Part shown: in pieces, positions 16,520 to 25,182 of the stretch
Position numbering within the stretch: position 1 is the first letter of the stretch
Layout: each line of letters opens with the position of its first letter
Source: Asanoa siamensis
GTDB lineage: Bacteria > Actinomycetota > Actinomycetes > Mycobacteriales > Micromonosporaceae
DNA: 36,796 nucleotides
Reading direction: 5' to 3'
Assembly: GCF_016862555.1 (NCBI RefSeq)
Contig: NZ_BONE01000077.1
Span: forward strand, 1 to 36,796
Notes under the pieces: model-generated
Databases searched by the model: none
Seen by the model: only the letters and a program-made list of their open reading frames with translations
Told to the model about the DNA's origin: nothing
Program-made: the position numbers and the translations under genes

Positions 16520-17330
16520 CACGGCCGCGCTCGCGGCGGCCGCCGCGGCCGGGGTGACGGTCCGCGAGGTCGCCGACCCCGGCGGGATCCGCGCGATGTA
16601 CGCGTTGTTCGACCGCATCTGGCGGCCCGACCCGCACAACCAACCGGTCTCCGCCGCGCTGATGCGGGCGCTCAGCAAGGCGGACAACTACGTCGTCGGC
16701 GCGTACGCCGGGGGCGTGTTGGTCGGCGCGTGCGTCGCGTTCTTCGGGCCGCCGGCGCGGGCCACCATGCACAGCCACATCACCGGGTCCGTCCGTTCCG
16801 GAGTCGGCTTCGCGCTCAAGACCCACCAGCGTGACTGGGCCATGCGCAACGGCCTGAAAACCATCTCGTGGACGTACGACCCGCTCGTGCGCCGCAACGC
16901 GTACTTCAACCTCGGGAAGCTGGCCGCGACCGCGGACGAGTACCTGACCGACTTCTACGGCGGGATGAACGACGGCCGCAACGGCGCCGACGACAGCGAC
17001 CGGGTGCTGGTGAGCTGGGACCTGACCGCGCCCGCCGTGGACGCGGCGTGCGCGGGCCGTCCGGCGATCCGCGAGCCCGACGACGCGGCGGTCGTCGTGC
17101 TCGACCGGACGGCCGACGGCCGGCCCGCCGCCGGGGATGGCAGGGGGCGCACGGTGCTGGTGGCCGTGCCTCCCGACATCGAGGCGCTCCGCCGGGTCGA
17201 GCCGGGCGTCGCGTACGCCTGGCGGATCGCGGTCCGCGAGACGCTCGCCACGCTGATGACCGGCGGGTGGCGGGTGGTCGGCTTCGACAAGGCCGGCCGG
17301 TACGTGCTCACCAGGGACGGAGACTCATGA
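16509..17330 (+). CDS. GNAT-superfamily acyltransferase, COG3375 type (probable amino acid N-succinyltransferase)
   Basis: The 273-residue protein resembles the COG3375 GNAT group: VREVADPGGIRAMYALFDRIWRP near the N-terminus, YVVGAYAGGVLVGACVAFFGP, HSHITGSVRSGVGFALKTHQR (acyl-CoA region, GVG..LK.HQR) and ISWTYDPLVRRNAYFNLGKLAA. This combination, directly before an N-acylamino acid racemase, matches the Geobacillus kaustophilus arrangement in which a GNAT enzyme N-succinylates D-amino acids for the racemase. That role is therefore inferred from family plus context. ATG 16509 overlaps the end of the hydrolase gene by 11 nt; the stop overlaps the racemase ATG (ATGA). The roughly 100 C-terminal residues beyond the GNAT core are typical of this family. 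Confidence 0.82.
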   Translation: MDSDTAALAAAAAAGVTVREVADPGGIRAMYALFDRIWRPDPHNQPVSAALMRALSKADNYVVGAYAGGVLVGACVAFFGPPARATMHSHITGSVRSGVGFALKTHQRDWAMRNGLKTISWTYDPLVRRNAYFNLGKLAATADEYLTDFYGGMNDGRNGADDSDRVLVSWDLTAPAVDAACAGRPAIREPDDAAVVVLDRTADGRPAAGDGRGRTVLVAVPPDIEALRRVEPGVAYAWRIAVRETLATLMTGGWRVVGFDKAGRYVLTRDGDS

Positions 17331-18432
17331 AACTCACCGGTGTCGAGTTGCGGCACGTCCGGATGCCGCTGGTGGCGCCGTTCCGGACCTCGTTCGGCAC
17401 CAGCACGTCCCGCGACGTGCTGCTGCTGCGCGCGGTCACCGCCGAGGCCGAGGGCTGGGGAGAGTGCGTGGCCATGGCCGACCCGCTGTACTCCTCGGAG
17501 TACATCGGCGCGGCCACCGACGTGCTCACCCGGTTTCTCGTGCCGGCCCTGGGCGCGGTGGAGCATCTCGACGCGAACGCGGTCGGGCCGGCCCTGTCCG
17601 GCTACAAGGGACACCGGATGGCCAAGGCGGCGCTGGAGCTGGCGATCCTGGACGCCGAGCTGCGGGCCGCCGGCCGACCGCTCGCCCGCGAGCTGGGCGC
17701 GGTCCGCGACCGGGTGCCGTGCGGGGTCTCCGTCGGCATCATGGGCTCGATCGGCGAGCTGCTCGACGCGGTCGCCGGCTACGTCGCCGCCGGGTACGTG
17801 CGGATCAAGCTGAAGATCGAGCCCGGCTGGGACGTGGAACCGGTCCGGGCCGTCCGCGAGCGGTTCGGCGACGGGCTGCTCCTGCAGGTCGACGCGAACA
17901 CGGCGTACGCCCTGGCGGACGCGCGGCACCTGAGCCGGCTCGACCCGTTCGACCTGCTGCTGATCGAACAACCGCTGGACGAGGACGACCTGCTCGGCCA
18001 CGCCGCCCTCGCCAGGCTGATCCGTACGCCGATCTGCCTCGACGAGTCGATCACGTCGGCCCGCACCGCCGTCGCGGCGATCACCCTCGGGGCCTGCGAG
18101 ATCGTCAACATCAAGGCCGGCCGCGTCGGCGGCTACCTCGAGGCACGCCGGATCCACGACGCCTGCATGGCGCACGGGGTGCCGGTCTGGTGCGGCGGGA
18201 TGCTGGAGACCGGCATCGGCCGGGCCGCGAACGTGGCGCTCGCCGCGCTGCCCGGCTTCACCCTGCCCGGCGACACGTCCGCGTCGGACCGGTTCTACCG
18301 CACCGACCTCACGGCGCCGTTCGTCCTCGCGGACGGCCACCTCGCCGTGCCGACCGGCCCTGGGCTGGGCGTCGAGCCGTTGCCGGACGTATCGCCGAGA
18401 TCACCACCGAAACTGCCTGGATACCGCTCTAG
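17327..18432 (+). CDS. N-acylamino acid (N-succinylamino acid) racemase / o-succinylbenzoate synthase family, frameshifted near 18388
   Basis: This enolase-superfamily enzyme moves the alpha proton of N-acylamino acids (or dehydrates the menaquinone precursor in OSBS relatives). The catalytic set is complete: KLK at 161-163 (Lys163), metal ligands Asp189 (VDAN), Glu214 (IEQPL), Asp239 (LDES), and Lys263 (NIKAGR). This numbering matches the Amycolatopsis N-acylamino acid racemase as I recall it. The C-terminus has GMLETGIGRAANVALAALPG and VPTGPGLGVEPLPD. Then one base is missing (GGACGTATC instead of GGACCGTATC): the correct frame reads RIAEITTETAWIPL and stops at TAG 18430-18432, restoring 368 residues. 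In the frame as given it reads on into the regulator. The ATGA overlap with the acyltransferase shows coupling. Confidence 0.88.
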
Positions 18433-18442
18433 GCTGTGTGCC

Positions 18443-20059
18443 GTGCGACCGAACGCGAGCCTCGGGCGCGTCCTCGACGACCTGGGCGCCACCCTCCTCG
18501 AGCTGGTCCACGGCGACCCGGACCAGACGGCCGCCATCGGCGGCGTGGTCATCCACGACCCGTTCGACGAGCCGGTCCTGCCGGCGCACGCGCTCGTCCT
18601 CGGCGTGGGCGTCGGCGATGCCGAGGCGACCGCCCGGTTGCTCCGGACGCTCGGTCAGCAGGAGGCCGCCGGGCTGGTCGTCCGGTCGCCGGTGCCGACC
18701 GGCGACGAGGTGGCCGCCGCGGCCACGGAGTCCGGGGTGGCGCTGCTCGGGCTGACCCGGGGCGCCTCGTGGGCGCAGCTCGCCGCGCTCCTGCGATCCC
18801 TGCTCGCCGAAGGCGACGTGGGCGACGCGGAGCCGCAGACGCTGGGCGGGGTGCCGGCGGGTGACCTGTTCGCGCTCGCCAACGCGATCGCGGCACTGCT
18901 CGACGCGCCGGTCACCATCGAGGACCGCAGCTCGCGGGTCCTCGCCTACTCGGGCCGGCAGGACGAGGCCGACCCGTCCCGCATCGAGACGATCCTCGGC
19001 CGGCAGGTGCCCGCCCGGTACGCACGGCAGCTCACCGACCGCGGCGTCTTCGGCGACCTGTACCGCAGCGACCAGCCGGTGTTCGTCGAACCCAGCGGCG
19101 ATGACTTCCTGGTGCCGCGGGTGGCGGTCGCCGTCCGCGCCGGCGACGAGGTCCTCGGCTCGATCTGGGCGGCCGTCCGGCAGCCGCTCAACCTGGACCG
19201 CCGGCAGGCCTTCCGGGACGCGGCCCGCGTCGTCGCGCTGCACATGCTGCGCATCCGGGCCGGCGCCGACGTCGAGCGGCGGCTGCGCACCGACCTGCTC
19301 AGCACCGCGCTGGAGGGCGGGCCGGCGGCACGGGACGCACTGACCCGGCTCGGGCTCGCCGACCGCCCGGTCGCGGTGCTGGGGGTGGCCCTGCGCGGCA
19401 CCGAGGGCACGGCGGACGCCGACGCGGGCCTCGCCACCGACCTGCAACGCCTGGCGGACGCCCTCGCCATGCACGTCGGCGCGGTGCACCCGAGGTCGGC
19501 GACGGCCCTGGTCGGTGACGTCGTCTACGGTCTCGTGCCGATCAGCCGGGGAAGCTCCGACGGCGCTGTTCGTATCGCCACCGACTTCCTCGACCGGGTG
19601 GGCGAGCGGATCCCCGCGGTGGCCGGCATAGGCGCGGTCGCACAGGACGTGGCCGGGTTGGCGCGGGCGCGGGCGGAGGCGGACCGGGCGCTGCGGGTGC
19701 TGCGCACCCGCAGCCGCGCCGGGCGCCGGGTCGCGCGGCTGGCCGACGTACACGTCGAAGCGTTGTTGCTTGATCTCGCCGACGTGGTCTCGGCCCGCGG
19801 CGACCAGCCGAGCGGTGCGGTCGCGAACCTGCTCGTCTACGACGCCCGGCACAACACCAACCTGGTCGCCACGCTCCGCGCGTGGCTGGACGCCTTCGGC
19901 GACGCGGTCGCGGCGGCGGCCGCGATGTACGTGCACCCGAACACGTTCCGATACCGCTTACGGCGGGTGGCGGAGATCGGCCCGATCGACCTGCGGGACC
20001 CGGACGCCCGCTTCGCCGCGATGCTGGAGCTACGCCTCTCACCCCGCCGCTCCGACTGA
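18443..20059 (+). CDS. PucR/CdaR-type transcriptional regulator
   Basis: The 538-residue protein has an N-terminal domain of the PucR purine-catabolism-regulator type (LGRVLDDLGATLLELVHGDP, VVIHDPFDEP), a middle GAF/GGDEF-like region (DLFALANAIAALLDAPVTIEDRSSRVLAYS), and a C-terminal PucR helix-turn-helix (NLVATLRAWLDAFGD, AAAMYVHPNTFRYRLRRVAEIGPIDL). GTG 18443 begins homology and lies 10 nt after the restored racemase stop. No ribosome site is evident; TAGGCT at 18431-18435 region, 7 nt before the GTG, could be the -10 of a leaderless transcript, so the gene may also have its own promoter. As last gene of the operon it probably regulates it in response to an amino acid or peptide-derived ligand (inference). 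Confidence 0.85.
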   Translation: MRPNASLGRVLDDLGATLLELVHGDPDQTAAIGGVVIHDPFDEPVLPAHALVLGVGVGDAEATARLLRTLGQQEAAGLVVRSPVPTGDEVAAAATESGVALLGLTRGASWAQLAALLRSLLAEGDVGDAEPQTLGGVPAGDLFALANAIAALLDAPVTIEDRSSRVLAYSGRQDEADPSRIETILGRQVPARYARQLTDRGVFGDLYRSDQPVFVEPSGDDFLVPRVAVAVRAGDEVLGSIWAAVRQPLNLDRRQAFRDAARVVALHMLRIRAGADVERRLRTDLLSTALEGGPAARDALTRLGLADRPVAVLGVALRGTEGTADADAGLATDLQRLADALAMHVGAVHPRSATALVGDVVYGLVPISRGSSDGAVRIATDFLDRVGERIPAVAGIGAVAQDVAGLARARAEADRALRVLRTRSRAGRRVARLADVHVEALLLDLADVVSARGDQPSGAVANLLVYDARHNTNLVATLRAWLDAFGDAVAAAAAMYVHPNTFRYRLRRVAEIGPIDLRDPDARFAAMLELRLSPRRSD

Positions 20060-21370
20060 CGATCCCCTCGGCTGGGGCCGGCGCACGCAACGTCAGCCTC
20101 GTGATCGACAGCAGACAGCAACTATCATCCGGGAGACGCGCTGTTCGTCCCGGACATGCCGGTCGCGCGATGAAGTCGGTACGCCGGCACCGTTGGGCGG
20201 CCGTAGCGCAAGCCGCCGGGGTTGCTGGTGGCGGTGGAAGGTCGCCCTCGGCCCCTGGCTGCGGGCCGCGCGGTGACCCGCTCCGCTACCGCATGGCGGT
20301 GCCAGCGAGGTCGGGATCGGGAGGGCCACCAAAGGCCGCCTCAAGCGCAACACTGCGTCGCCACCCGCCACAGCGAACTTGCCGTCCGCTTTCAAACAAA
20401 TGTCCTGACCCTCACCATCCCGGGGACGAGGCTTCGAGATCATCTGTGCCGGAAACTCCTAGGACGCGCGTTTCAGATCTCAGCGGCGGATAGTCCGTTC
20501 AACCGCTCAGGTCATCGCGCGCCCAACGTTGACCCCGATCGGGTGCACTCATCTGCCGCCGACCGTGCGCTACGCCGGATATCGACCTGTCAGGACGGCA
20601 GGACTCATCGCCGTTGGAGTGACTTGTCGCCGGCCGCGGCGAGGAGTTGATCGGCGTGGCGGCGGGCGCGGCGTTGAACGTACCGCATGCCGGTGCCTCC
20701 CACGATCGAGTGACCGCGCCGGATCAAGAGATTATTGAACCCGTCGCGGTTCCCGATGTCGACGCTGCCGCGGACCGGACGGGACCGCCGCGACGATATG
20801 CGCAAACTCGCCGACGAGCATCGGCTCGTCGCCATCGAGGACGACCACCGGTTCGGTGCATTCGAGCGCGTAGCAGAGCCCACGACTCAGCCGTACACGG
20901 CGCGCCGAACCCGTTAAGGGGACCGCCGCTCGCGATTCAGCCACGCGGGCAGCGTAGTACTCGACTTTGCGGCACCCCGTTCGCAACGGAGGGTCACTTG
21001 CTGAACTCGTCCGCCCAAATGCGAGGCAGCGCCTGGTGTGCAGCTACCTCAGCGCTGCAGGCGTGCGGCCGATGTAGGTCGCGATGTAGACGGGCCATGC
21101 CTGCCGGCACGCGTAGCCGGGCGCCGACGGAACGTCCGGTCCGGCGCCGCCGCTCGCGCAACTAGGACTTCCTGGAGCTGGCCCAGGATGTCCACATCGT
21201 CTCCGTCGGATCCTCGACCGACGGGGCTGCTCGTCCCGGTCCCTCCTGGTCCGTGTCGCGCGACATTCAGCGGATGCTCAACCTCCGGCGAGTGAGCGTG
21301 CGCGTCTCGCGGACTTGCAGCTCGAGCGCGGGCCCGGCGAAGGTTTGTGGATGGCATCGCCGAGGCCCGC
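20060..21370. other. Stretch without a convincing intact gene; degraded coding remnants
   Basis: About 1.3 kb with no credible intact gene. On the minus strand, 20986 down to 20605 holds two pieces in different frames that join into one plausible peptide (…VVVLDGDEPMLVGEF, then GSVDIGNRDGFNNLLI and MRYVQRRARRHADQLLAA), with a missing base near 20775-20785; I do not recognise it. On the plus strand, about 21168-21380 has peptide pieces (DFLELAQDV; SERARLADLQLERGPGEG in another frame) reminiscent of a GAF-domain regulator, too weak to name. The rest shows only Arg/Pro-rich shadow frames. It directly follows the peptide operon and begins the degraded region. Confidence 0.5.
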
Positions 21371-21447
21371 ACGATCAGTATGAGAAGGCGGTCGGGGGCC
21401 GGGCGAGCCGGGTCTCCCCGCTCCCATCCGGCGCGTCCGACAGTGGG

Positions 21448-21892
21448 TCAGGCGGGCGTCGCAGGCAGGATGGCGGCGGCCAGGAATGCGCGGGCGGTTC
21501 CTGTGACGGTGTCAGTCGCCGATTCGCGGGAGTAGCCCGCGATGTCCACCAGCTGCCACATGAGGGTTTCGATGCCCGTCGCGGAGCGGATGGCCGTGGC
21601 CAGTCCGGCGTTGTCGACGTGTGGGTGGCTGTCGCGGAGCGGTGCCAGGGCCTCGGCGATCCAGGCGATCGCTCGGCCCTGGCGGAGCACCGGCTGCTCG
21701 CCGGCCGGCTCGAGCGAGAGCCGCAGCGCCGCGCGCAGTTGGGCTCCCATGTGAAGTTGTATCGGGCGAACCCCGCCATCACCGCTTCGAGGCGGGTGGC
21801 GACGTCAAGTGGCGCGTCCGCCGGCATCAGGCTGTCGGGGCGATCTGGGTGCGGGACTTCTGCGCTGTTCGCCCGATCGACTCATACTGCAT
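21448..21892 (-). pseudogene. TetR-family regulator remnant lacking its DNA-binding domain
   Basis: From ATG (complement of 21890-21892) the frame gives a typical TetR leader, MQYESIGRTAQKSRTQIA, then jumps in another frame to PDSLMPADAPLDVATRLEAV, part of the ligand-binding region. About 45-70 residues between them, exactly the helix-turn-helix, are gone. A second break follows: FTWEPN continues in a third frame as QLRAALRLSLEPAGEQPVLRQGRAIAWI and IRSATGIETLMWQLVDIAGYSRE, ending at 21448. Restoring one C in GAGCCCAACTG gives WEPQLRAALRLS. An internal deletion plus a frameshift make this non-functional. It lies divergently from the cupin remnant at 21967, which may have been its target gene. 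Confidence 0.75.
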
Positions 21893-21966
21893 CGCCACTC
21901 CATCGTGATGCCGTAGTCGCATCATGGGATTGGAGTCCCATGAGTCCGCACCGCGAGGAGACCGCG

Positions 21967-22120
21967 ATGGGCGCTCACGACGACCCGACCGTCACCGATC
22001 CCCACCTCTACAAGCTGATTTTCGAAAACGGGAGTGTACGGATCCTGGAGTATCGCGACGGGCCTGCCGACCGCACCCACGTGCACCGGCATCCAGACAG
22101 CGACGCGCCGCGGCGTCAGC
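21967..22120 (+). pseudogene. Truncated cupin-like protein
   Basis: ATG 21967, with GAGGAG about 9 nt upstream, starts MGAHDDPTVTDPHLYKLIFE, then NGSVRILEYRDGPADRTHVHRHPDS. This is the first cupin motif of a small cytoplasmic cupin family (GD..H.H.HP.S). After HRHPDS the expected strand-rich second half is absent in all frames and the sequence turns into Arg-rich shadow. About 50 of the normal 100 or so residues remain. It may have been regulated by the divergent TetR protein, itself broken. Confidence 0.6.
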
Positions 22121-22341
22121 ACTGCCGGCTCCCAGCGACGCTGTTGGAGGGACCGATTGGAGATCCGAGCCGGTGTAAACGGTGTCCGAGCCATGCCGTC
22201 AAACCATCGTGATCCCCAGACGCAGAACGTCTCACTGCGCCGAGTCGCCGTGCCGACCAAGCCAGAGTTGCTGGTCCCATGGGGTGACCCACCTACCGAC
22301 CAGTTCGCGGTGGGGGCGCAGCCGCAGCCAGCATCTGTTGT

Positions 22342-22662
22342 CTACGCGAGGTCATACAGCGGCAACAGATGAATTACCGGCTCTTCGTACGGATGCACCG
22401 CGCGAACCGCGTCGACCACTCCGCGCACTTGATCGACGTCGCAAATAGATTCGATCTTAGTCTCCGATCCGTGCATAACTGCGCCGATCTGGCCCAGGTA
22501 AGGCGAAGATCCGGGTAGGGGCCTCCATCGACCGTCCACCCGCCACGAACTCACACAGTGGTCGTAGGAGCCGATCGCGCCGGCTCCGGCGGCATGCAGA
22601 GCTGCCAGCACAGCTTCAACATGGGTGTCGGGAACCAAGACCTCGACCTTTAGCCGTTCCAC
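22342..22662 (-). CDS. NIF3/YqfO C-terminal-like (PII-fold) small protein
   Basis: The 106-residue product, started at GTG (complement of 22660-22662), reads VERLKVEVLVPDTHVEAVLAALHAAGAGAIGSYDHCVSS, with a later PYLGQIGAVMHGSETKIESICD and the closing HPYEEPVIHLLPL. These are the marks of the small PII-like domain found as the insert/C-terminus of YqfO/NIF3 proteins and as stand-alone proteins (COG3323). The family's biochemical role is not established; metal binding is suspected. The frame is intact and full-length for a stand-alone member, so it appears to be a surviving gene within a decayed region. Its start overlaps by 13 nt the end of a 66-residue frame upstream. Confidence 0.75.
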   Translation of the reverse strand: MERLKVEVLVPDTHVEAVLAALHAAGAGAIGSYDHCVSSWRVDGRWRPLPGSSPYLGQIGAVMHGSETKIESICDVDQVRGVVDAVRAVHPYEEPVIHLLPLYDLA

Positions 22663-22850
22663 GTGGGCAAGCCTAGCGGGGTTGTCACCCGGCGCGCCGA
22701 CCACGTTGCGCGCCATCCATCGGGTCCCTCCAGCCGCTGCCAGGCGAGCACGAACTTGTCCGGAGCCGGCTCGGGCAGCTCGCCGTGGGTCTCGATCCGT
22801 CGCGTCCACGTGACCTCGCGGGCGCGGAAGTCGCGTACCCAGCCGAGCAC
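22650..22850 (-). CDS. Small hypothetical protein upstream of the NIF3-like gene
   Basis: A GTG-started 66-residue frame on the minus strand, preceded by an AGGTGAG site. It is rich in Trp (VLGWVRDFRAREVTWTRRIE; FVLAWQRLEGPDGWRATW) and ends with its TAA overlapping the start of the NIF3-like gene by 13 nt, which suggests coupling. No family is recognised. It could be the surviving end of a longer decayed gene, since a truncated glyoxalase-like remnant begins just beyond its start on the other strand. Confidence 0.4.
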   Translation of the reverse strand: MLGWVRDFRAREVTWTRRIETHGELPEPAPDKFVLAWQRLEGPDGWRATWSARRVTTPLGLPTWNG

Positions 22851-22858
22851 CTCACCTA

Positions 22859-23131
22859 CTCGCCGAGTTTTGGTGCGGCATGCTCGAAGTCGAAGTCACG
22901 CGCCGGGAGAGCCACTGGATCAGCCTCGGCCCCCACCTCGCCCTACAGTTGGTTCCCGAGCGGAAGACCACCAAGAACCGCATCCATTTCGATCTGGTTG
23001 CTGACGACTTCGCCGCCGCGGTCGCCCGCGCCCGCCAACTTGGCGCGACCCCGATCGACGAGATGCAGGAGGACCTCTGGCAGGTCTGGCAGGACCCGGA
23101 GGGCAACGAGTTCTGCCTCTGCGTGTCGTGA
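22859..23131 (+). pseudogene. VOC/glyoxalase-like protein, N-terminally truncated
   Basis: The frame gives LAEFWCGMLEVEVTRRESHW, the second half of the usual VOC start (…DP..LAEFW..xL), then LALQLVPERKTTKNRIHFDL and DDFAAAVARARQLGATPIDE, and QVWQDPEGNEFCLC with stop at 23131. This is a glyoxalase_6-type domain of which the first strand and its start codon are missing. Upstream in the same frame there is no signal for a start; ATG 22880 would give an 83-residue protein lacking the first beta strand. Either a decayed gene or a very short internal start; I favour decay given the neighbourhood. Confidence 0.65.
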
Positions 23132-23495
23132 CTGTATCGGCCAGGCTTCGGGTGAGGCGCAGGTCGGGACTGATGCCATCGCTCCCGTCCGCGGTGCCCA
23201 TCGCCTTCGCTCGTCGAACTGGCGCGCGAACCACCGGACGCCACCCGCACGTCAGCGACGAATCAGGGCACGACGTCGGCGTCGATCGCGCCGGCGAGGT
23301 CATGTCCGTGCTCGCGTCGTACGTCTGAGCACAGCCGGCTTGACAACCATTCCTTAGGGTCGGCCGGTCATGCCCTTAACGGCTCGGCGGGCATCGTGAT
23401 CGCCACGGCAACCAGCCATACAGGACGGTCGTCGCGATGGTTTCGGACTCGATCATGGGGAGGATCACGGGTATGAGGGTAAGGACGTTCTGACC
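23132..23495. other. Non-coding gap before the secreted propeller gene
   Basis: No credible coding frame. A TTGACA at 23340-23345 is followed by TAGGGT at 23355-23360, but the 9-bp spacing is too short for a normal promoter. A GGTAAGGA ribosome-type site at about 23478-23485 serves the next gene. Confidence 0.4.
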
Positions 23496-24624
23496 ATGAG
23501 TCGGCGGCTGGTGGCCGTCGCGGTGGCGGTGCCCATGGTGGTCGGTGCGCTCGCTGGGCCCGCTGCCGCCACCGCGCGCGAAACCACCCGTGTGAGCGTG
23601 TCCAGCACACAGGAGCAGGCCGACGGGTCGGGCGAGGACGCCGCGGTCAGCACCGACGGGCGGGTCGTAGCGTTCAGTTCCAGCGCCTCCAACCTCGTGG
23701 CGGGCGATACGAACTACGCCCGCGACATCTTCGTCCGCGACCGCGGCGTCACGCAACGGGTCAGTGTCTCCTCGGCGGGCGAACAGGGAGATTCGGGAAC
23801 CTCGACCTCCACGCCCGCGGTCAGCGCCGACGGCAGGTTCGTCGTGTTCACCTCGAACGCCATGGATATCGTGAGGCGAGACACGAACGGCTTCGTCGAC
23901 GTGTTCGTCCACGACCGCCTGGTGGGTCGCACCACACGGGTGTCGGAACATCGCGGGCGGCAGGGTGACGGCCACAGTTACACGAGACCCGCGATCAGCG
24001 GCGACGGTCGGTTCGTCGCCTTCACCTCGTTCGCGAGCAACCTGGCACCCCACGACACCAACGGCGCCTCCGACATCTTCCTGTACGACCGGCGAAACGG
24101 CGCCCTCGAGCGGGTCAGCGTTTCCAGCGGCGGCCGCCAGGCGGACACCGCGAGCGGCGAGCCGAGCCTGAATGCCGATGGCCGCTTCGTCGCCTTCACC
24201 TCGTTCGCCACCCAGCTCGTCCCGGGCTACACCAACAACAGCGACGACGTCTTCGTGTACGACCGGCGGACCCGTACGACCGAGCGGGTGAGCGTGACCG
24301 GCGCGAACGTGGAGGCGGACAGCGGAAGCACCAGGCCGTCGATCAACGCGGACGGACGGCTGGTCGCCTTCCAAGTCGTTCGCCAGCAACCTGACCTCGG
24401 AGGACACCAACGGCCGCACGGACGTGTTCGTGCGGGACAGGTCGGCCGGCGTGACCGAACGGGCGAGCGTGTCTGGCACGGGTACACCGGGAGACGCCAG
24501 CAGCGAGGAACCCGCGATGAGCGCGGACGGGACGGTGGTGGCCTTCCACTCCTTCGCGAACACCCTGGCCGAGGGCGACACCAACGACTCCAGCGACATT
24601 TTTGCGCACGATTCAAACAGGTAG
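23496..24624 (+). CDS. Exported PD40/TolB-type beta-propeller protein, frameshifted near 24373
   Basis: A signal peptide (MSRRLVAVAVAVPMVVGALA, cleavage near AAATA) leads into tandem repeats of about 43-48 residues, each following the pattern RVSVSS..G.QADSGS..PA(V/I)SADGRFVAFTSFASNLV.GDTN...DVFVYDRR. Six to seven repeats are visible, enough for a closed propeller. After LVAFQ one extra A in CCAAGTCG (24373-24374) shifts the frame; dropping it gives SFASNLTSEDTNGRTDVF and then two more repeats to TAG 24622-24624. In the frame as given the protein runs into nonsense to 25355. Total length would be about 375 residues. Function is unknown; secreted propellers of this kind bind proteins or glycans. 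The reading beyond 24624 is non-coding. Confidence 0.8.
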
Positions 24625-24960
24625 GCGGCCGTTGCACCACGGGCGTGGGGGAAAACCTCTCCACCGCCGACGACGTTTCTTCGTCCACGTTAGGAGCTTG
24701 TATCGCACGGCCTCCGCTGCCGGATGACCAATGGCGGTCAGGATGTCCCGCGCGTTGCCCCATGCCGCACCTGCCTGTTCGCGCTCTCCGGTCGTCTGCC
24801 GGAGATCGCCCAGATGGTCCATCGCTTCCACTTACCGAATTGATGCAGGAGTTGACGGCTCAGCCGGATGGCCCGATCGAACACGCGGCGGCCTGGAAGT
24901 GGTCGCCGAGTCGGTGGTTGAGCCATTGCCATCGTGACGGTGCTGGCCACGGCCATGCTG
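24613..24960 (-). pseudogene. C-terminal TPR remnant of an AfsR/SARP-like regulator
   Basis: Minus-strand pieces in three frames make up the end of a tetratricopeptide domain: LNHRLGDHFQAAAC, then AIRLSRQLLHQFG, then MDHLGDLRQTTGEREQAGAAW followed by ILTAIGHPAAEAVRYKL. The last matches the usual closing motif of AfsR/SARP TPR tails (AW..AL.IL..LGHP.A..VRAKL). The other part of what seems to be the same domain lies at 26830-26150, with about 1.2 kb of foreign sequence between. Frameshifts and this split make it non-functional. Confidence 0.6.
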
Positions 24961-24988
24961 AGAAGGGTATCGGTGGAGACAACGCCTC

Positions 24989-25047
24989 CGGTAAGACAGC
25001 AACGACAAAATCAGGTGCCCATCGGAGTCTCGCTGTGGTTGTCTTAC
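24989..25047 (-). repeat. Inverted-repeat module related to the IS5-type element end at 26061-26132
   Basis: GGTAAGACAGC at 24990-25000 and GTTGTCTTACC at 25038-25048 face each other. On the minus strand the spacer contains CGAGACTCCGATG, close to CGAGATCCGATG inside the second module, and the block ends TGCTGTCTTACC as the transposase start region does there. It therefore looks like the 5' end of a second, related insertion element whose body is lost. Confidence 0.45.
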
Positions 25048-25182
25048 CTGCAGCGATTCTGTTGTTCAGCTGGGAGCCCAAACCACTCTGCGGGCCTCAA
25101 TCGCTGCCATCGCGAGGGCTGAACAATCCAGTCACCAGCCCGCCAAAGCTCAAACCCTGGCGTGGCTGGGGTCAACTTTTGG

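Noticed and set aside
13775-16687. A 970-codon open frame on the minus strand opposite the giant hydrolase
   Set aside because: It is the mirror of GC-biased codons: composition is Val/Asp/Arg/Gly-rich with no motifs, whereas the plus strand has complete active sites.
17327-20059. A genuine racemase-PucR fusion protein
   Set aside because: The other frame restores the family's normal C-terminus and stop, followed by a proper start for the regulator; one missing base explains the fusion better.
20093-20443. Minus-strand 116-codon frame as a transposase piece
   Set aside because: No transposase motif could be confirmed and composition is shadow-like.
21168-21380. GAF-domain regulator remnant
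   Set aside because: Only short peptide pieces in two frames resemble GAF proteins; not enough to call a gene.
23340-23360. Promoter TTGACA…TAGGGT
   Set aside because: Spacing is only 9 bp; no acceptable -10 lies 16-18 bp from the TTGACA.
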